17,577 nt of DNA. Source: Bacteroidota bacterium (GTDB taxonomy: Bacteria > Bacteroidota > Ignavibacteria > UBA10030 > BY39). The stretch lies in the NCBI GenBank assembly GCA_018830765.1, contig JAHJRJ010000147.1, positions 1-17,577 of the forward strand. Reading direction: 5' to 3'. The notes under the pieces are model-generated. The model searched no databases and was not told the origin of the DNA. It saw only the letters and a program-made list of their open reading frames with translations. A program made the position numbers and the translations under genes. This document shows, piece after piece, positions 1 to 7,288 of this stretch; position 1 is the first letter of the stretch; each line of letters begins with the position of its first letter.

Positions 1-14
1 ACGCCGCATTATTG

Positions 15-96
15 CGGAGAGCGAGGGACTCGAACCCCCAAATCCTTTCGGATGCCGGTTTTCAAGACCGGTGACTTACCATTAGCCTAGCTCTCC
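15..96 (-). tRNA. tRNA-Ser (anticodon UGA)
   Basis: Read on the minus strand this folds as a complete tRNA. The acceptor stem is GGAGAGC (90-96) with GCTCTCC (16-22). The anticodon stem is CCGGT/ACCGG around the loop CTTGAAA, giving anticodon TGA at 62-64. An extra variable-arm stem (ATCC-GAAA-GGAT) follows, as expected for the class II serine tRNA, then a T arm with TTCGAGT. The discriminator base is G, also typical of Ser. The 3' CCA is not encoded. The gene lies downstream of the long minus-strand gene series. Confidence 0.95.
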
Positions 97-100
97 AGTT

Positions 101-143
101 TCCGAGCTTGTGCGGAACTGCCATACCATTAGGCGAACCCTCC
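101..143 (-). pseudogene. tRNA 5'-half-like remnant
   Basis: Starting at 143 on the minus strand, the sequence begins GGAGGGTTCGCCTAATGGTA and continues through a D-arm-like segment. In place of a normal anticodon arm it enters an imperfect hairpin (AGTTCCG with CGGAAACT, 8-nt loop), and it ends just 5' of the intact tRNA-Ser. No T arm or 3' acceptor strand follows. It resembles the 5' half of a tRNA and is unlikely to be a functional gene. Confidence 0.5.
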
Positions 144-162
144 AAAAACTGTGAATCTGGTT

Positions 163-200
163 GCCCGCAAGCGGGATGACTTATAATTAGCCTAGCTCTT
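163..200 (-). pseudogene. tRNA-Ser 5'-half-like remnant
   Basis: On the minus strand this segment repeats the first part of the neighbouring tRNA-Ser: AGAGCTAGGCTAAT, two changed bases, then TAAGTCA. It then goes into a GC hairpin (CCCGC/GCGGG) where the anticodon arm should be. The 3' half of a tRNA is missing. Together with 101-143 and the real gene this makes three consecutive tRNA-like 5' ends about 50 bp apart. Confidence 0.55.
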
Positions 201-306
201 CAAGTATTGCTTGTCTAATATATAAAAAATGTTTGTCGGAATCAATCTACAGTAAACTACCACCGCCAATCTACGATTCCGTAGGAAAGGCGGTGACTTT
301 GAATAA

Positions 307-405
307 TGAACCCCGATTTTATCGGGGTGAATGTTGAACCCCGATTTTATCGGGGTGAACATCGATCCCGAATGCTTTCGGGACGAAGTATTTTCAACTA
401 CTTCG
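307..405. repeat. Direct repeats and consecutive hairpins
   Basis: An identical 25-bp unit occurs at 307-331 and 335-359. Each contains a perfect hairpin CCCCGAT-TTT-ATCGGGG (311-327 and 339-355). Two more inverted repeats follow directly: TCCCGAA/TTCGGGA (366-383) and CGAAGTA/TACTTCG (384-405). Beyond these lie AT-rich ATTCGATATTC-type short repeats (411-440) and another small stem CCGTC/GACGG (449-462). I see no gene. The hairpins could act as terminators or RNA-processing sites for the converging end of the gene series, but they resemble mobile intergenic repeats more than one dedicated terminator. Confidence 0.75.
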
Positions 406-483
406 TAATTCAATATTCAGCATTCGATATTCGATATTCGTCAGTCATCCGTCGGTTGACGGAGACGGATTCGTTATTTATTC

Positions 484-823
484 TACATTAATAACTGATG
501 TTATGCATGTTTCAATTATGAGCAAGTAAGCTCATAGCAAAATTAGGTTTTCTCGATACGTCCGCGATGGTTGTGTAATTCATGCAACCGTTCGTTTATG
601 TGGCGAAATAAAACTAACATACATGTGGATGTATATAAATTTCCATATCAAAATTTCTTTAGTAGTTTTACAACTTTCCTAAACACACTCATCGAGCTGC
701 AAAGTCATTAACGACTTACTGGTTCGTTACCATATCCTTGGACTTAGGTAAACAGACTCGGAGCTAATATAAAAAAACTAATTTTTATACTATATAATTC
801 ATTTTAACCTATGATACAAAAAT
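484..823. other. Intergenic stretch without recognisable gene
   Basis: About 340 bp between the repeat block and the stop codon of the DUF4920-like/cupin gene. It has stop codons in all frames and I recognise no protein or RNA gene. Short weak inverted repeats are present, for example GGTTG/CAACC near 569-589 and AAGTC/GACTT near 702-717. No convincing rho-independent terminator (strong stem plus T run) follows the gene that ends at 824. Confidence 0.5.
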
Positions 824-1633
824 TTAATGCTCGTGTTTTTTTGCTTCAGGTTCAATCTTCCGTGCGAACACGAAAAGATACACCGCTGGCTTGTCGGATT
901 GATTCTTTATCTCGTGTTTCGTATCAGGTGGTATATATGTCATTTCTCCTGAATTAAGTGTTACTGGTTCAACTCCTTGCTTAATTACTGTGAGTACTCC
1001 TTCCAAGCAGAATACAATTTCTCTGTAATTACCTGAGCTGTGTTCCTCCATTTTGTCTCCGGGTGCTAGTGACTTTTTACCTCCTCCAAATCCATCAGCT
1101 TCAAACTCCATTGTGTTGAGGTCAATTCTGCTGATTGACGCTGGAATTATTTCATCCGGATTTGGTGCAGTCGACTTTTTCTCGCTAATGCTCACTGCTT
1201 TGGCATGTATCCGTTTTATCAACGAAAACTCCGGAATTTTTATACCTTTTCTGAAAGAATGCCCTTGCCAATGGTTAACACGTGACTCGGGATAAATTTT
1301 CTGATAAAACATCCCTTCAACCATTACTTCGTATCCTGCACAGTCGGTGGGAAACCTGTGCGTGAGTTCAGGGAAGTTCACTAATACCCCTTCACCTTTT
1401 CCATCCTTTGATACTACTTCTATGAAGCACCCCTCGTTCGTACATGCCGATGCTATAACTCCCTCGATCTTTACATCCCTGTTGTAATATTTCTCCGGAT
1501 GTTCGGACAGTTCACTGATTGTTGTCGTTTCTTTTAGTGTAAAGTCTTTGCCAATATGTTTCCATTGCGCATCCGCAGGAGTAAAAGTCATCTCGATTAA
1601 CAAGATGATGATTGCAATTCGTTGTAATCGCAT
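824..1633 (-). CDS. Exported DUF4920-like / cupin protein
   Basis: A 269-residue protein in two parts. The N-terminus MRLQRIAIIILLIEMTFTPA is a signal peptide, so it probably acts outside the cytoplasm. Residues about 30-148 look like a DUF4920/OB-fold domain, with the paired cysteines C64 and C69 in an ACTNEGCF-type motif. Residues about 165-258 form a cupin barrel, with likely metal ligands H198, E205 and H240 (the last in PPDTKHEIKN). A start at 1762 is open but lacks a signal peptide and overlaps the upstream gene. The start at 1633 has an AAAGGA site at good spacing and places the signal peptide first. It is the last gene before the tRNA. The metal or ligand is unknown; joining these two domains in one exported protein is unusual to my knowledge. 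Confidence 0.8.
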   Translation of the reverse strand: MRLQRIAIIILLIEMTFTPADAQWKHIGKDFTLKETTTISELSEHPEKYYNRDVKIEGVIASACTNEGCFIEVVSKDGKGEGVLVNFPELTHRFPTDCAGYEVMVEGMFYQKIYPESRVNHWQGHSFRKGIKIPEFSLIKRIHAKAVSISEKKSTAPNPDEIIPASISRIDLNTMEFEADGFGGGKKSLAPGDKMEEHSSGNYREIVFCLEGVLTVIKQGVEPVTLNSGEMTYIPPDTKHEIKNQSDKPAVYLFVFARKIEPEAKKHEH

Positions 1634-1668
1634 GATTTTTCCTTTAATTAGTTTTACAAGATAAAATT

Positions 1669-2187
1669 TCATTCCATTGTATTTTGGATAGTGAATTCCC
1701 AAGCACAAAAAGCATTTGTGACAGGATCGGGGGGACAACTGATACAGCGAGTTAGAATACAAGGATCAACTGATTTTGCAAATTGGGTAAATTCCACTAT
1801 CCCAACAGATTTACATGGAAATGGTGTAAGATTTTTCTCAGTCCTGGTTTTCTGAACTCGACATTCCACCATCCTAAATACCATTGTCTTATCATCTATC
1901 CATTCAATTTCTTGTTTATTGATTGCAGCATAAAGACGGTAATCGAACGCCCGTTCGAGCGCTTTCAGACTGCCGTTTTCGGGAATGTTAAATTCCTTCA
2001 TAATCCGTCGAGCTTCTGCAACGGCGAACCTGTTCCACGATTTAGCATCAAGTTCGATAGCTGCCTCTATTCCATATTTTTCTTCAGCGGCTAAAAACCA
2101 ACAACCATCGTGAGTCAACCAATTTTTTGCAAATACTTTAATTAGTTTAATTAATTCATCCTTACTCAACTTTTCGATATGTTCCAT
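1669..2187 (-). CDS. DUF6125-family Cys-rich protein
   Basis: A 172-residue cytosolic protein that I recognise as DUF6125-like from the N-terminal L-THDG-WF-A-E-KYG-EAA-ELD pattern and a cysteine-rich C-terminal half. Cysteines lie at C109 (ECRVQ), C125 (PFPCKSVG), C148 and C151 (RCISCPPDP) and C161 (FCAWEF), spaced so that they could bind a metal or Fe-S cluster. No enzymatic activity is established for the family. I start it at 2187, where CGGAG precedes the ATG; the longer open frame to 2226 would run into the methyltransferase upstream. It follows that methyltransferase by 13 bp and precedes the cupin gene by 35 bp, so it is probably co-transcribed with both. The role is unknown; metal binding is an inference. 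Confidence 0.8.
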   Translation of the reverse strand: MEHIEKLSKDELIKLIKVFAKNWLTHDGCWFLAAEEKYGIEAAIELDAKSWNRFAVAEARRIMKEFNIPENGSLKALERAFDYRLYAAINKQEIEWIDDKTMVFRMVECRVQKTRTEKNLTPFPCKSVGIVEFTQFAKSVDPCILTRCISCPPDPVTNAFCAWEFTIQNTME

Positions 2188-2200
2188 TTGACGCTCCGAT

Positions 2201-2824
2201 TTATTTTTTCTTCTTAGCCGATGCAATTAATGTAACATTTAATTGTGTGTGAATTTCTTTAACTTCGTGATATTGTGTTTCCAGAAGCGGTTTTAATTTA
2301 TCCATGCTCAAATTACCACGCGGATGATCGTTTCCATAGAGTATACGATGAACTTTTTGAAGTTCGGCAAAGCCCGTTTCATTGAAGTCGCCTATTACCA
2401 AAGAATTCTTTCCCGAGTGTACGCGGATTAGCTCTTTTAAACAAACCTCTGGGTGCTCAAGATGATGAAAAGTATCCATCGATATTACTGATGAAAAACT
2501 ACCATTTTCAAAGAGTAACGATTCCATGTCGATTGTAAGAAACTTTACCTTATGAAGATACTCTTTTGTAATACGCATCTCAGCTTTTTTTCTGTCTTCG
2601 GTTGATACATCGCCAGTAATTACGTCGTAGCCGAGCCGAGTTAGCACAACCGACATTCTTCCTGTTCCTGTTGCAAGTTCAAGTATCGGCTGGTGGGTAT
2701 CTAATGTGGCATGACTGAGGGTTTCAAAATATTCTGCTGCCAAATTATATCCCCAGCTTTCAAGTAATTTATCGCTTTCAGTTTTAGAAATTGAATCCAA
2801 TAATGTGTTGATATCTTGCCTCAA
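2201..2824 (-). CDS. Class I SAM-dependent methyltransferase
   Basis: A 207-residue protein with the class I methyltransferase fold signature. Motif I is LELATGTGR at about 48-56, an acidic residue ends strand 2 (D72), and a DTFHHLEHPEVCLKEL segment is typical of UbiE/Methyltransf_11-type enzymes. The substrate cannot be deduced. The start is uncertain: 2824 is a TTG with no visible ribosome site. Twelve bases upstream lies ATG AAT TAA in the same frame, so the original start may have been lost to a stop, or translation really begins at the TTG. A good promoter-like sequence lies just upstream (2846-2875), so this gene may head its own short transcript with DUF6125 and the cupin protein. Lys-rich C-terminus (KKKK). 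Confidence 0.8.
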   Translation of the reverse strand: MRQDINTLLDSISKTESDKLLESWGYNLAAEYFETLSHATLDTHQPILELATGTGRMSVVLTRLGYDVITGDVSTEDRKKAEMRITKEYLHKVKFLTIDMESLLFENGSFSSVISMDTFHHLEHPEVCLKELIRVHSGKNSLVIGDFNETGFAELQKVHRILYGNDHPRGNLSMDKLKPLLETQYHEVKEIHTQLNVTLIASAKKKK

Positions 2825-2845
2825 TTTTTAATTCATTCGATATAC

Positions 2846-2875
2846 ATTATAGAAATATTAAATCAGAGATTGCAA
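2846..2875 (-). promoter_or_regulatory. Putative sigma-70-type promoter
   Basis: On the minus strand TTGCAA (2870-2875) is separated by 18 bp from TATAAT (2846-2851), pointing toward the methyltransferase gene. It lies in one of the few gaps of the series with room for a promoter (73 bp). Transcription from it would start only about 15 nt before the TTG, leaving almost no leader. No operator is recognisable. Members of the Bacteroidota often use different promoter consensus sequences, so this is suggestive only. Confidence 0.4.
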
Positions 2876-2897
2876 TTGACGAATTCTTTCATTCATG

Positions 2898-3269
2898 TTA
2901 ATGGTCACATCCTAAGTTGGGTTTATCAACGAGTTCGCCTTTAAGATATAAGGCAATAACTTTTTCGATATCAACTTCTCCTGTGATGAACACGTTGATG
3001 CCGGCTTCCTTTAAGTCATTGTAAATCCTTTTACCCATTCCATGAGCGATAACTGTGCTACAATCTTTTAGGGCTGTTATTATTGGTCCGTGTCTATCAA
3101 TATTATGGCCGGCGCCTTCTAATCCCCGCGCATGTCCGGTGAAAGTATTGTTACGATATTCCCGGCTTTTTATTTCATTTCCTTCCACATCAAAAATTAC
3201 GAATCCTTTTGTTCTTCCAAAATGGGAAGATATACTTCTTCCCTCATCTGATGCTATTGCTATTTTCAT
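2898..3269 (-). CDS. NifX/NifB-C-like metallocluster carrier protein
   Basis: A 123-residue protein of the dinitrogenase iron-molybdenum cofactor biosynthesis family (the NifX/NafY/NifB C-terminal fold, related to orange protein ORP). Family members bind metal clusters or metal cofactor precursors in the cytoplasm. It has the family start MKIAIASDEGRSISSHFGR, the central AHGMGKRIYNDL segment and a Gly-rich strand-helix pattern. Several His residues lie at 46-60 (GHARGLEGAGHNIDRHG), and a C-terminal GCDH could add ligands. AAAGGAG precedes the ATG. It sits 11 bp after the radical SAM gene, a pairing that recurs in this locus. It belongs to the same subtype as the His-rich copy at 16380-16793 and differs from the 6913-7245 type. 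The cofactor is unknown. Confidence 0.9.
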   Translation of the reverse strand: MKIAIASDEGRSISSHFGRTKGFVIFDVEGNEIKSREYRNNTFTGHARGLEGAGHNIDRHGPIITALKDCSTVIAHGMGKRIYNDLKEAGINVFITGEVDIEKVIALYLKGELVDKPNLGCDH

Positions 3270-3280
3270 TGTTATCTCCT

Positions 3281-4222
3281 TTATTTATTTGTGTATTTTT
3301 TAATGAAATATGTATTGCCAGAGTATTCTACTACTCTCAACACGTTCTTTTCAATTAAGTTTGAAATTAAATTCCAGGTTGATCCTGATATAGATAAAAA
3401 TTCTTCAACGGCATTCTTGCTCATTGGATGAACTGCAAGAATGCTCAACAATTCATTTTCTGCGCTGTCGGTAAAAGTAAAATACGTTCCTTCGCTATAT
3501 ACTAAAAGTTCTGTGTTTCCTATTATGCTGTCAAATATTTGGTAAGCGGCATTTAAGATGCTTTCATCGGGAGCTTTCACATAAGCTTCCGCCGGGGGCC
3601 TTGTAGGGACTAAAATATATGCCTTCTTAGGTTGAATATTTTTAATCAATTCCGATGTTTTGTTAAGCGATTCAATTGAATCATTAGTTCCTTTCACAAG
3701 CATTGTTTCGGTAACTAAGGTACCTTTATAGACAGAGGAAAAATCGACAATACCTTCAATTATCTTATGGAGATCAAGTGTACCATGAGGTCTATTTATA
3801 TTTCTCCAAACATTTTTATATACAGAATCAATTTTCAAAGAAACCCAGTCTGCTTTCATCAAATCGTTTTTTACTTCCGGATCCCAAATCAAAGAAGAGT
3901 TTGTAATAACCGCTGTCCTGATTCCGAAGGCTTTCAGTTTTTCAATTGTTTTGCCGAGATTGATATCAAGCGTCGGTTCGCCATCCGGCACAAAGGTTAA
4001 ATAGTCGATCTTTTCGTTTGCTCTTTCCAGTTTATTAATTTTGACTTCTGCTTCATTGTAAATTTCATCAGGAGTAAAAAAGGGGGTTCGTGATATCGTC
4101 ATGTTATTTGTTAAACCGATTTGACAATAGATGCACGAATAGCTGCAGGTTTTGGGAGGAATATTGTTAATGCCAAGACTTCTTCCCAATCTTCTTGACG
4201 GTATCGGACCAAATAAAATCAT
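3281..4222 (-). CDS. Radical SAM protein (COG0731 type)
   Basis: A 313-residue radical SAM enzyme. The 4Fe-4S-binding CxxxCxxC motif is C26-C30-C33 (CSYSCIYC), preceded by the family signature FGPIPSRRLGRSLGINN, and the GEP motif is at 81-83 (VPDGEPTLD). The C-terminal 60-70 residues (ELLSILAVHPMSKNAVEEFL and onward) look like a winged-helix extension. COG0731 proteins are uncharacterised Fe-S oxidoreductases distantly related to tRNA wybutosine enzyme TYW1. The start overlaps no gene but follows the trmO stop by 1 bp, so it is probably translationally coupled. A close paralogue lies at 9249-10193. The substrate is unknown; its position between trmO and a NifX-like gene allows either tRNA modification or metallocluster assembly. 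Confidence 0.9.
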   Translation of the reverse strand: MILFGPIPSRRLGRSLGINNIPPKTCSYSCIYCQIGLTNNMTISRTPFFTPDEIYNEAEVKINKLERANEKIDYLTFVPDGEPTLDINLGKTIEKLKAFGIRTAVITNSSLIWDPEVKNDLMKADWVSLKIDSVYKNVWRNINRPHGTLDLHKIIEGIVDFSSVYKGTLVTETMLVKGTNDSIESLNKTSELIKNIQPKKAYILVPTRPPAEAYVKAPDESILNAAYQIFDSIIGNTELLVYSEGTYFTFTDSAENELLSILAVHPMSKNAVEEFLSISGSTWNLISNLIEKNVLRVVEYSGNTYFIKKYTNK

Positions 4223-4223
4223 T

Positions 4224-4706
4224 TTATTTAAATCTTTCGTCTGATCTAATTCCGTAGATGTTTTCTTTGCCTGTCAGCCAACCCACCTTGTCAGTTGTTC
4301 GATTATCAAATCTTGGATAAAAAGGTTTGATGTCTAATAACGGTGTTCCATCGATCATATCAACTTCTTCGATGTGCAAGATGTTTTGATCAACACTTAT
4401 TAAACGAACTGTTGAAATGCCAATAGCGTTTGGGCGAGAAGGTGATCGTGTTGCAAAGATTCCATGCGATTCATTATCCATAAAAGGTACTACTTGTAAA
4501 GAGAATTTGGATATTAGATGAAAATAATAAATCAAAGTTATGTGTGAAAATCCTTCAATATCTTTTAACCCTTCTGTAAACTCAGGGTTTAATTCGATTG
4601 TACCTTTGATGCCTTTGGCACTCAATGGCTGAATTGGAACACCCGATATTTCGGTAAAAGGTGAATGAATTATTCCGATTGGTTTGAAACAAATTTTATT
4701 TCTCAT
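4224..4706 (-). CDS. trmO: tRNA m6t6A methyltransferase TrmO (TsaA-like)
   Basis: A 160-residue TrmO/TsaA (YaeB, VirR) family protein. Known members use SAM to N6-methylate threonylcarbamoyladenosine at position 37 of certain tRNAs. Clear signatures are the N-terminal PIGIIHSPF, the IEGFSHI segment, the active-site loop HGIFATRSPSRPN at 81-93, and DGTPLLDIKPFYPRFD at about 119-134. It comprises the conserved beta-barrel domain only, without the extra C-terminal domain of the E. coli protein, which is common. It follows feoB by 5 bp and runs into the radical SAM gene. Archaeal and some bacterial TsaA-like genes of unknown substrate also sit beside metal genes, so the E. coli activity should not be assumed with certainty. 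Confidence 0.88.
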   Translation of the reverse strand: MRNKICFKPIGIIHSPFTEISGVPIQPLSAKGIKGTIELNPEFTEGLKDIEGFSHITLIYYFHLISKFSLQVVPFMDNESHGIFATRSPSRPNAIGISTVRLISVDQNILHIEEVDMIDGTPLLDIKPFYPRFDNRTTDKVGWLTGKENIYGIRSDERFK

Positions 4707-4711
4707 ACCTG

Positions 4712-6649
4712 TTATAAAAATATTGATAAAATCTTAGAAATCGATCCTGCCACAGCAATAGCAAAAAATATTTTAAAAACAGTGACGCCCAGTGTTTTTT
4801 TCCAACCAAATTCTTTCCTAAGAGCAGCAATGGTCGCTATACAAGGAATGTAAAGCATACTGACTATAGCTAAAGTAAGCATTTGGATGGGACTCAAAAC
4901 TTGGGCGAAATTTGCTGTCCCCAAGGTAGTAGATAACATAACTAAAATTAATTCTTTTCTTAAAATGCCAAAAATAAGCAATATTCCTGTAATTGCCGGC
5001 AACCCCAACCATTTTACACTGATAGGACTTAAAAGATTATCAATAAAAGGAAACCATCCCGCCCAATAAATCCCCTCAATGATGATTCCCGAAATTATTA
5101 CTAAAGGTCCGGCAATATAGATAAATTCTTTTAATCTAAACCAAGTCTGCAAAATTATTGTTCGCAAAGAGGGGCGTTTATAATCTGGCATTTCCATAAT
5201 AAGCTCAGTAGCCTCACCAGGTAAAATTTTAGAAGCTAATTTTCCGATCACAAAAATTATTAAAATGGCGAAAACGTATAATGCAAAAGCCCAATACATT
5301 CCAACAAATTTCCCCACTAAGCCCATGATAATTACAGATGCTGCTGAGCAAGGAACAAAGACAGTCAAAATTCCTGTAAGGAACCGTTCTCGTTCAGTCT
5401 CCATGATACGACACGACAAACAGGCAGGAACATTACAACCAAACCCAAGGAGCAGAGGAATACTTGCCTTACCATGTGTTCCCAGTTTATGCATTAGATT
5501 ATCCATTAAAAAAGCAACTCTGGCGAGATACCCCCAATCCTCTAGTAGAAATAAAATAAGATAAAAAGGTAAAATATAAGGTAGGGCAATTTGAATCAAA
5601 GCTAAGACGCTTTTGAGAACTGCAAGAAATAAAGAAGCCAAGACAGATATGCCTGAGATAGTTTCAAACCAACTTTGCAAGTTCGCAAATATTATTTCTA
5701 ACAAACCGGAAAGCCAATCCCCAAATTTAAAAATGACCAGAAACATCGAAGCCATAATTGCAGTCATCGTAAAATAGCCCCAAATTTTATGGGCAGTTAC
5801 GGCATCAAATCTTTCCTGTAAGCTAATCTTCTTAAGGGGGGTGATTTTCATTACTTCTTTTATTATCTGAAAAGCCAAATGACATCTTTCATCAGCAATA
5901 ACAATTGATGAATCATGACCATGAATTTTCTCAAGCTGCGTGCGCAAGTTTTCCACGTTTTTTAATAGCTCAGAATTTTTTTCTCTTATTAATTTTTCAA
6001 TTTCTCCATCTCTTTCTAAAAGCTTTAATGCTAACCATCTTTTAGTGTAGGGGGTATTAATTCCTTCCAATGCTTCGACCAATATTTCAATTGCTTGCTC
6101 AACTTCCTTTCCATATTTCAATCTATTTTGTGGAGTGGGGGATTGAAAATTCAAGAGTTCTATTCCTCGATCTAAGACATCTGTTATTCCTTTTCTATAT
6201 ATGGCAGCAATTGGTACAACAGGAACTCCTAAAATTTTTTCAAGAATTTTAAAATTAATTTCTATTCCTCTTTCTTTGAGTAAATTAATCATATTTAGAG
6301 CTAAAACTGTTGGTCTTCCCAGCTCTAAAAGTTGCAAAGTAAAAAGTAAATTTCTTTCCAAATGAACGGCATCCACCACATTAACTGCAAAATCGGGTTT
6401 TTGAGAAGCAATATACTCTCTTGATATTGACTCTTCAATTGAGTAAGTGGTCAAGGAATAGATACCGGGCAAATCCACCACATCAATAGTGTATCCTTTA
6501 TAAAATAAAGTACCTTCTGCCTTTTCTATGGTTTTTCCGGGCCAATTGCCAATGTGCTGATGCAACCCCGTTAGATAATTAAATATTACGGATTTTCCAA
6601 CATTCGCTTGGCCAGCTAAGACTATGTTTAATTTCTTTTTTTCGTTCAT
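4712..6649 (-). CDS. feoB: Ferrous iron transporter FeoB
   Basis: A 645-residue Fe(II) uptake permease of the inner membrane. The N-terminal G domain has G1 GQANVGKS (13-20), switch I around GNWPGKT (T40) and G3 DLPG (59-62). The G4 motif that normally reads NxxD is NMIN (119-122), so the guanine-specifying Asp is Asn. A helical spacer (about 160-270) precedes the membrane region with two gate domains, the GFGCNVPACLSCRIM motif, the PCSA segment and a conserved core of about 8-10 helices. No C-terminal FeoC-like domain is seen. The ATG overlaps the feoA stop by 4 bp (ATGA), indicating translational coupling. Iron entering here could feed the surrounding metallocluster proteins. The family call is certain; the effect of the G4 change is not known. 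Confidence 0.97.
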   Translation of the reverse strand: MNEKKKLNIVLAGQANVGKSVIFNYLTGLHQHIGNWPGKTIEKAEGTLFYKGYTIDVVDLPGIYSLTTYSIEESISREYIASQKPDFAVNVVDAVHLERNLLFTLQLLELGRPTVLALNMINLLKERGIEINFKILEKILGVPVVPIAAIYRKGITDVLDRGIELLNFQSPTPQNRLKYGKEVEQAIEILVEALEGINTPYTKRWLALKLLERDGEIEKLIREKNSELLKNVENLRTQLEKIHGHDSSIVIADERCHLAFQIIKEVMKITPLKKISLQERFDAVTAHKIWGYFTMTAIMASMFLVIFKFGDWLSGLLEIIFANLQSWFETISGISVLASLFLAVLKSVLALIQIALPYILPFYLILFLLEDWGYLARVAFLMDNLMHKLGTHGKASIPLLLGFGCNVPACLSCRIMETERERFLTGILTVFVPCSAASVIIMGLVGKFVGMYWAFALYVFAILIIFVIGKLASKILPGEATELIMEMPDYKRPSLRTIILQTWFRLKEFIYIAGPLVIISGIIIEGIYWAGWFPFIDNLLSPISVKWLGLPAITGILLIFGILRKELILVMLSTTLGTANFAQVLSPIQMLTLAIVSMLYIPCIATIAALRKEFGWKKTLGVTVFKIFFAIAVAGSISKILSIFL

Positions 6650-6900
6650 TTTAGTTTAACTAAAATTTTTGATGCTAATCCTAAACCTATAATCAGTTTT
6701 GAACCACGAACCTCAATCATTACCGGGCCTGAAAATGGTGCTTTTTTAAAAACCTTTATTTCAGTTTTTGGAGTCAACCCTAAGTCAGCTAATCTTTTGG
6801 TCGCCATTCTACCGCCAAGCACTGAAATTATAATCCCTTCTTGATTTTCTTCCATATCAGTCAAGAAGAATTTATTTTCGTTAGTGTTATTCTGGTTCAT
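6646..6900 (-). CDS. feoA: FeoA, Fe(II) transport accessory protein
   Basis: An 84-residue SH3-like FeoA-domain protein that in known systems interacts with FeoB and is needed for iron uptake. It shows the typical pattern LGGRMATKRLADLGLTPKTEIKV, then APFSGPVMIEVRGSKLIIGLGLASKILVK. A polar extension of about 15 residues (Asn-rich) precedes the domain. The ribosome site is weak: GGAA lies about 14 nt before the ATG, just after the NifX-like stop, so the exact start is less sure; M16 is an alternative. It overlaps feoB by 4 bp. Confidence 0.93.
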   Translation of the reverse strand: MNQNNTNENKFFLTDMEENQEGIIISVLGGRMATKRLADLGLTPKTEIKVFKKAPFSGPVMIEVRGSKLIIGLGLASKILVKLK

Positions 6901-6912
6901 ATTGGTTAGTAA

Positions 6913-7245
6913 TTATTCCTTATTTAATTTTGATAAATAATTATTTACTGCGTCTTTAACTTTTACCGTGCCTTTGAATCCGTCTACGATTTTTAATCCG
7001 CCTCTTTTGAGAGCTTCTTCCGCTTTATTGCCGACATGCCCGGTAAGTAAAACTTCGGCGCCTTTGTTTATAATTAATTCAGCCGCTTTGGGACCGGCGC
7101 CGCTTTGAATTTGCTCGCCGAGATTCGACACCGCTTCGAACTTCATCGTTTCGGAATCGACGATTAAAAAATATTGACAACGTCCGAACTGCTCGCTTAC
7201 AAGGGCGTCCATCGATCCACCCGTTGATGTTACTGCTATTTTCAT
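6913..7245 (-). CDS. NifX/ORP-like metallocluster protein (intact copy)
   Basis: A 110-residue protein of the dinitrogenase iron-molybdenum cofactor family, small single-domain type. Start MKIAVTSTGGSMDALVSEQF, then the FGRCQYF segment (C23), the conserved NLGEQIQSGAGPKAAELIINKG core and the LLTGHVGNKAEEALKRGG helix. GAGGT precedes the ATG. It is the only intact one of three close copies here; the others are at 8220-8539 (frameshift) and 13377-13664 (truncated). It lies directly upstream of feoA, so its transcription is probably tied to iron uptake. Family members bind clusters such as the Mo-Cu cluster of ORP or FeMo-co precursors; what this one binds is unknown. See the duplicated stretch 6928-7028. 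Confidence 0.92.
   Translation of the reverse strand: MKIAVTSTGGSMDALVSEQFGRCQYFLIVDSETMKFEAVSNLGEQIQSGAGPKAAELIINKGAEVLLTGHVGNKAEEALKRGGLKIVDGFKGTVKVKDAVNNYLSKLNKE
6928..7028. repeat. 101-bp direct repeat, copy A
   Basis: The 3' end of the intact NifX-like gene. It is identical base for base to 8223-8323, the 3' end of the frameshifted copy. Outside this block, toward the 5' end of the genes, the two copies differ progressively. The CbiX-like gene lies between the two repeat copies, so recombination between them would delete or duplicate it. Confidence 0.9.
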
Positions 7246-7288
7246 TTTTACCTCTATGTGTTGTGTGTGAACGTAAAAGAAGCAAATA

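Noticed and set aside
307..359. Possible CRISPR array (two identical 25-bp units)
   Set aside because: Only two copies, a 3-bp spacing rather than a spacer, a fully palindromic core and no cas genes.
192..491. Short open frames on both strands across the repeat block
   Set aside because: They consist of the hairpin repeats and ATTCGATATTC-type sequence, have no ribosome site and show no protein-like composition.
1634..1762. Longer N-terminus for the DUF4920-like/cupin protein
   Set aside because: It would bury the signal peptide and overlap the DUF6125 gene; the ATG at 1633 has a proper ribosome site.
4818..5564. Opposite-strand and other-frame open frames inside feoB
   Set aside because: They are shadows of a well-conserved gene with no ribosome sites or recognisable protein features.
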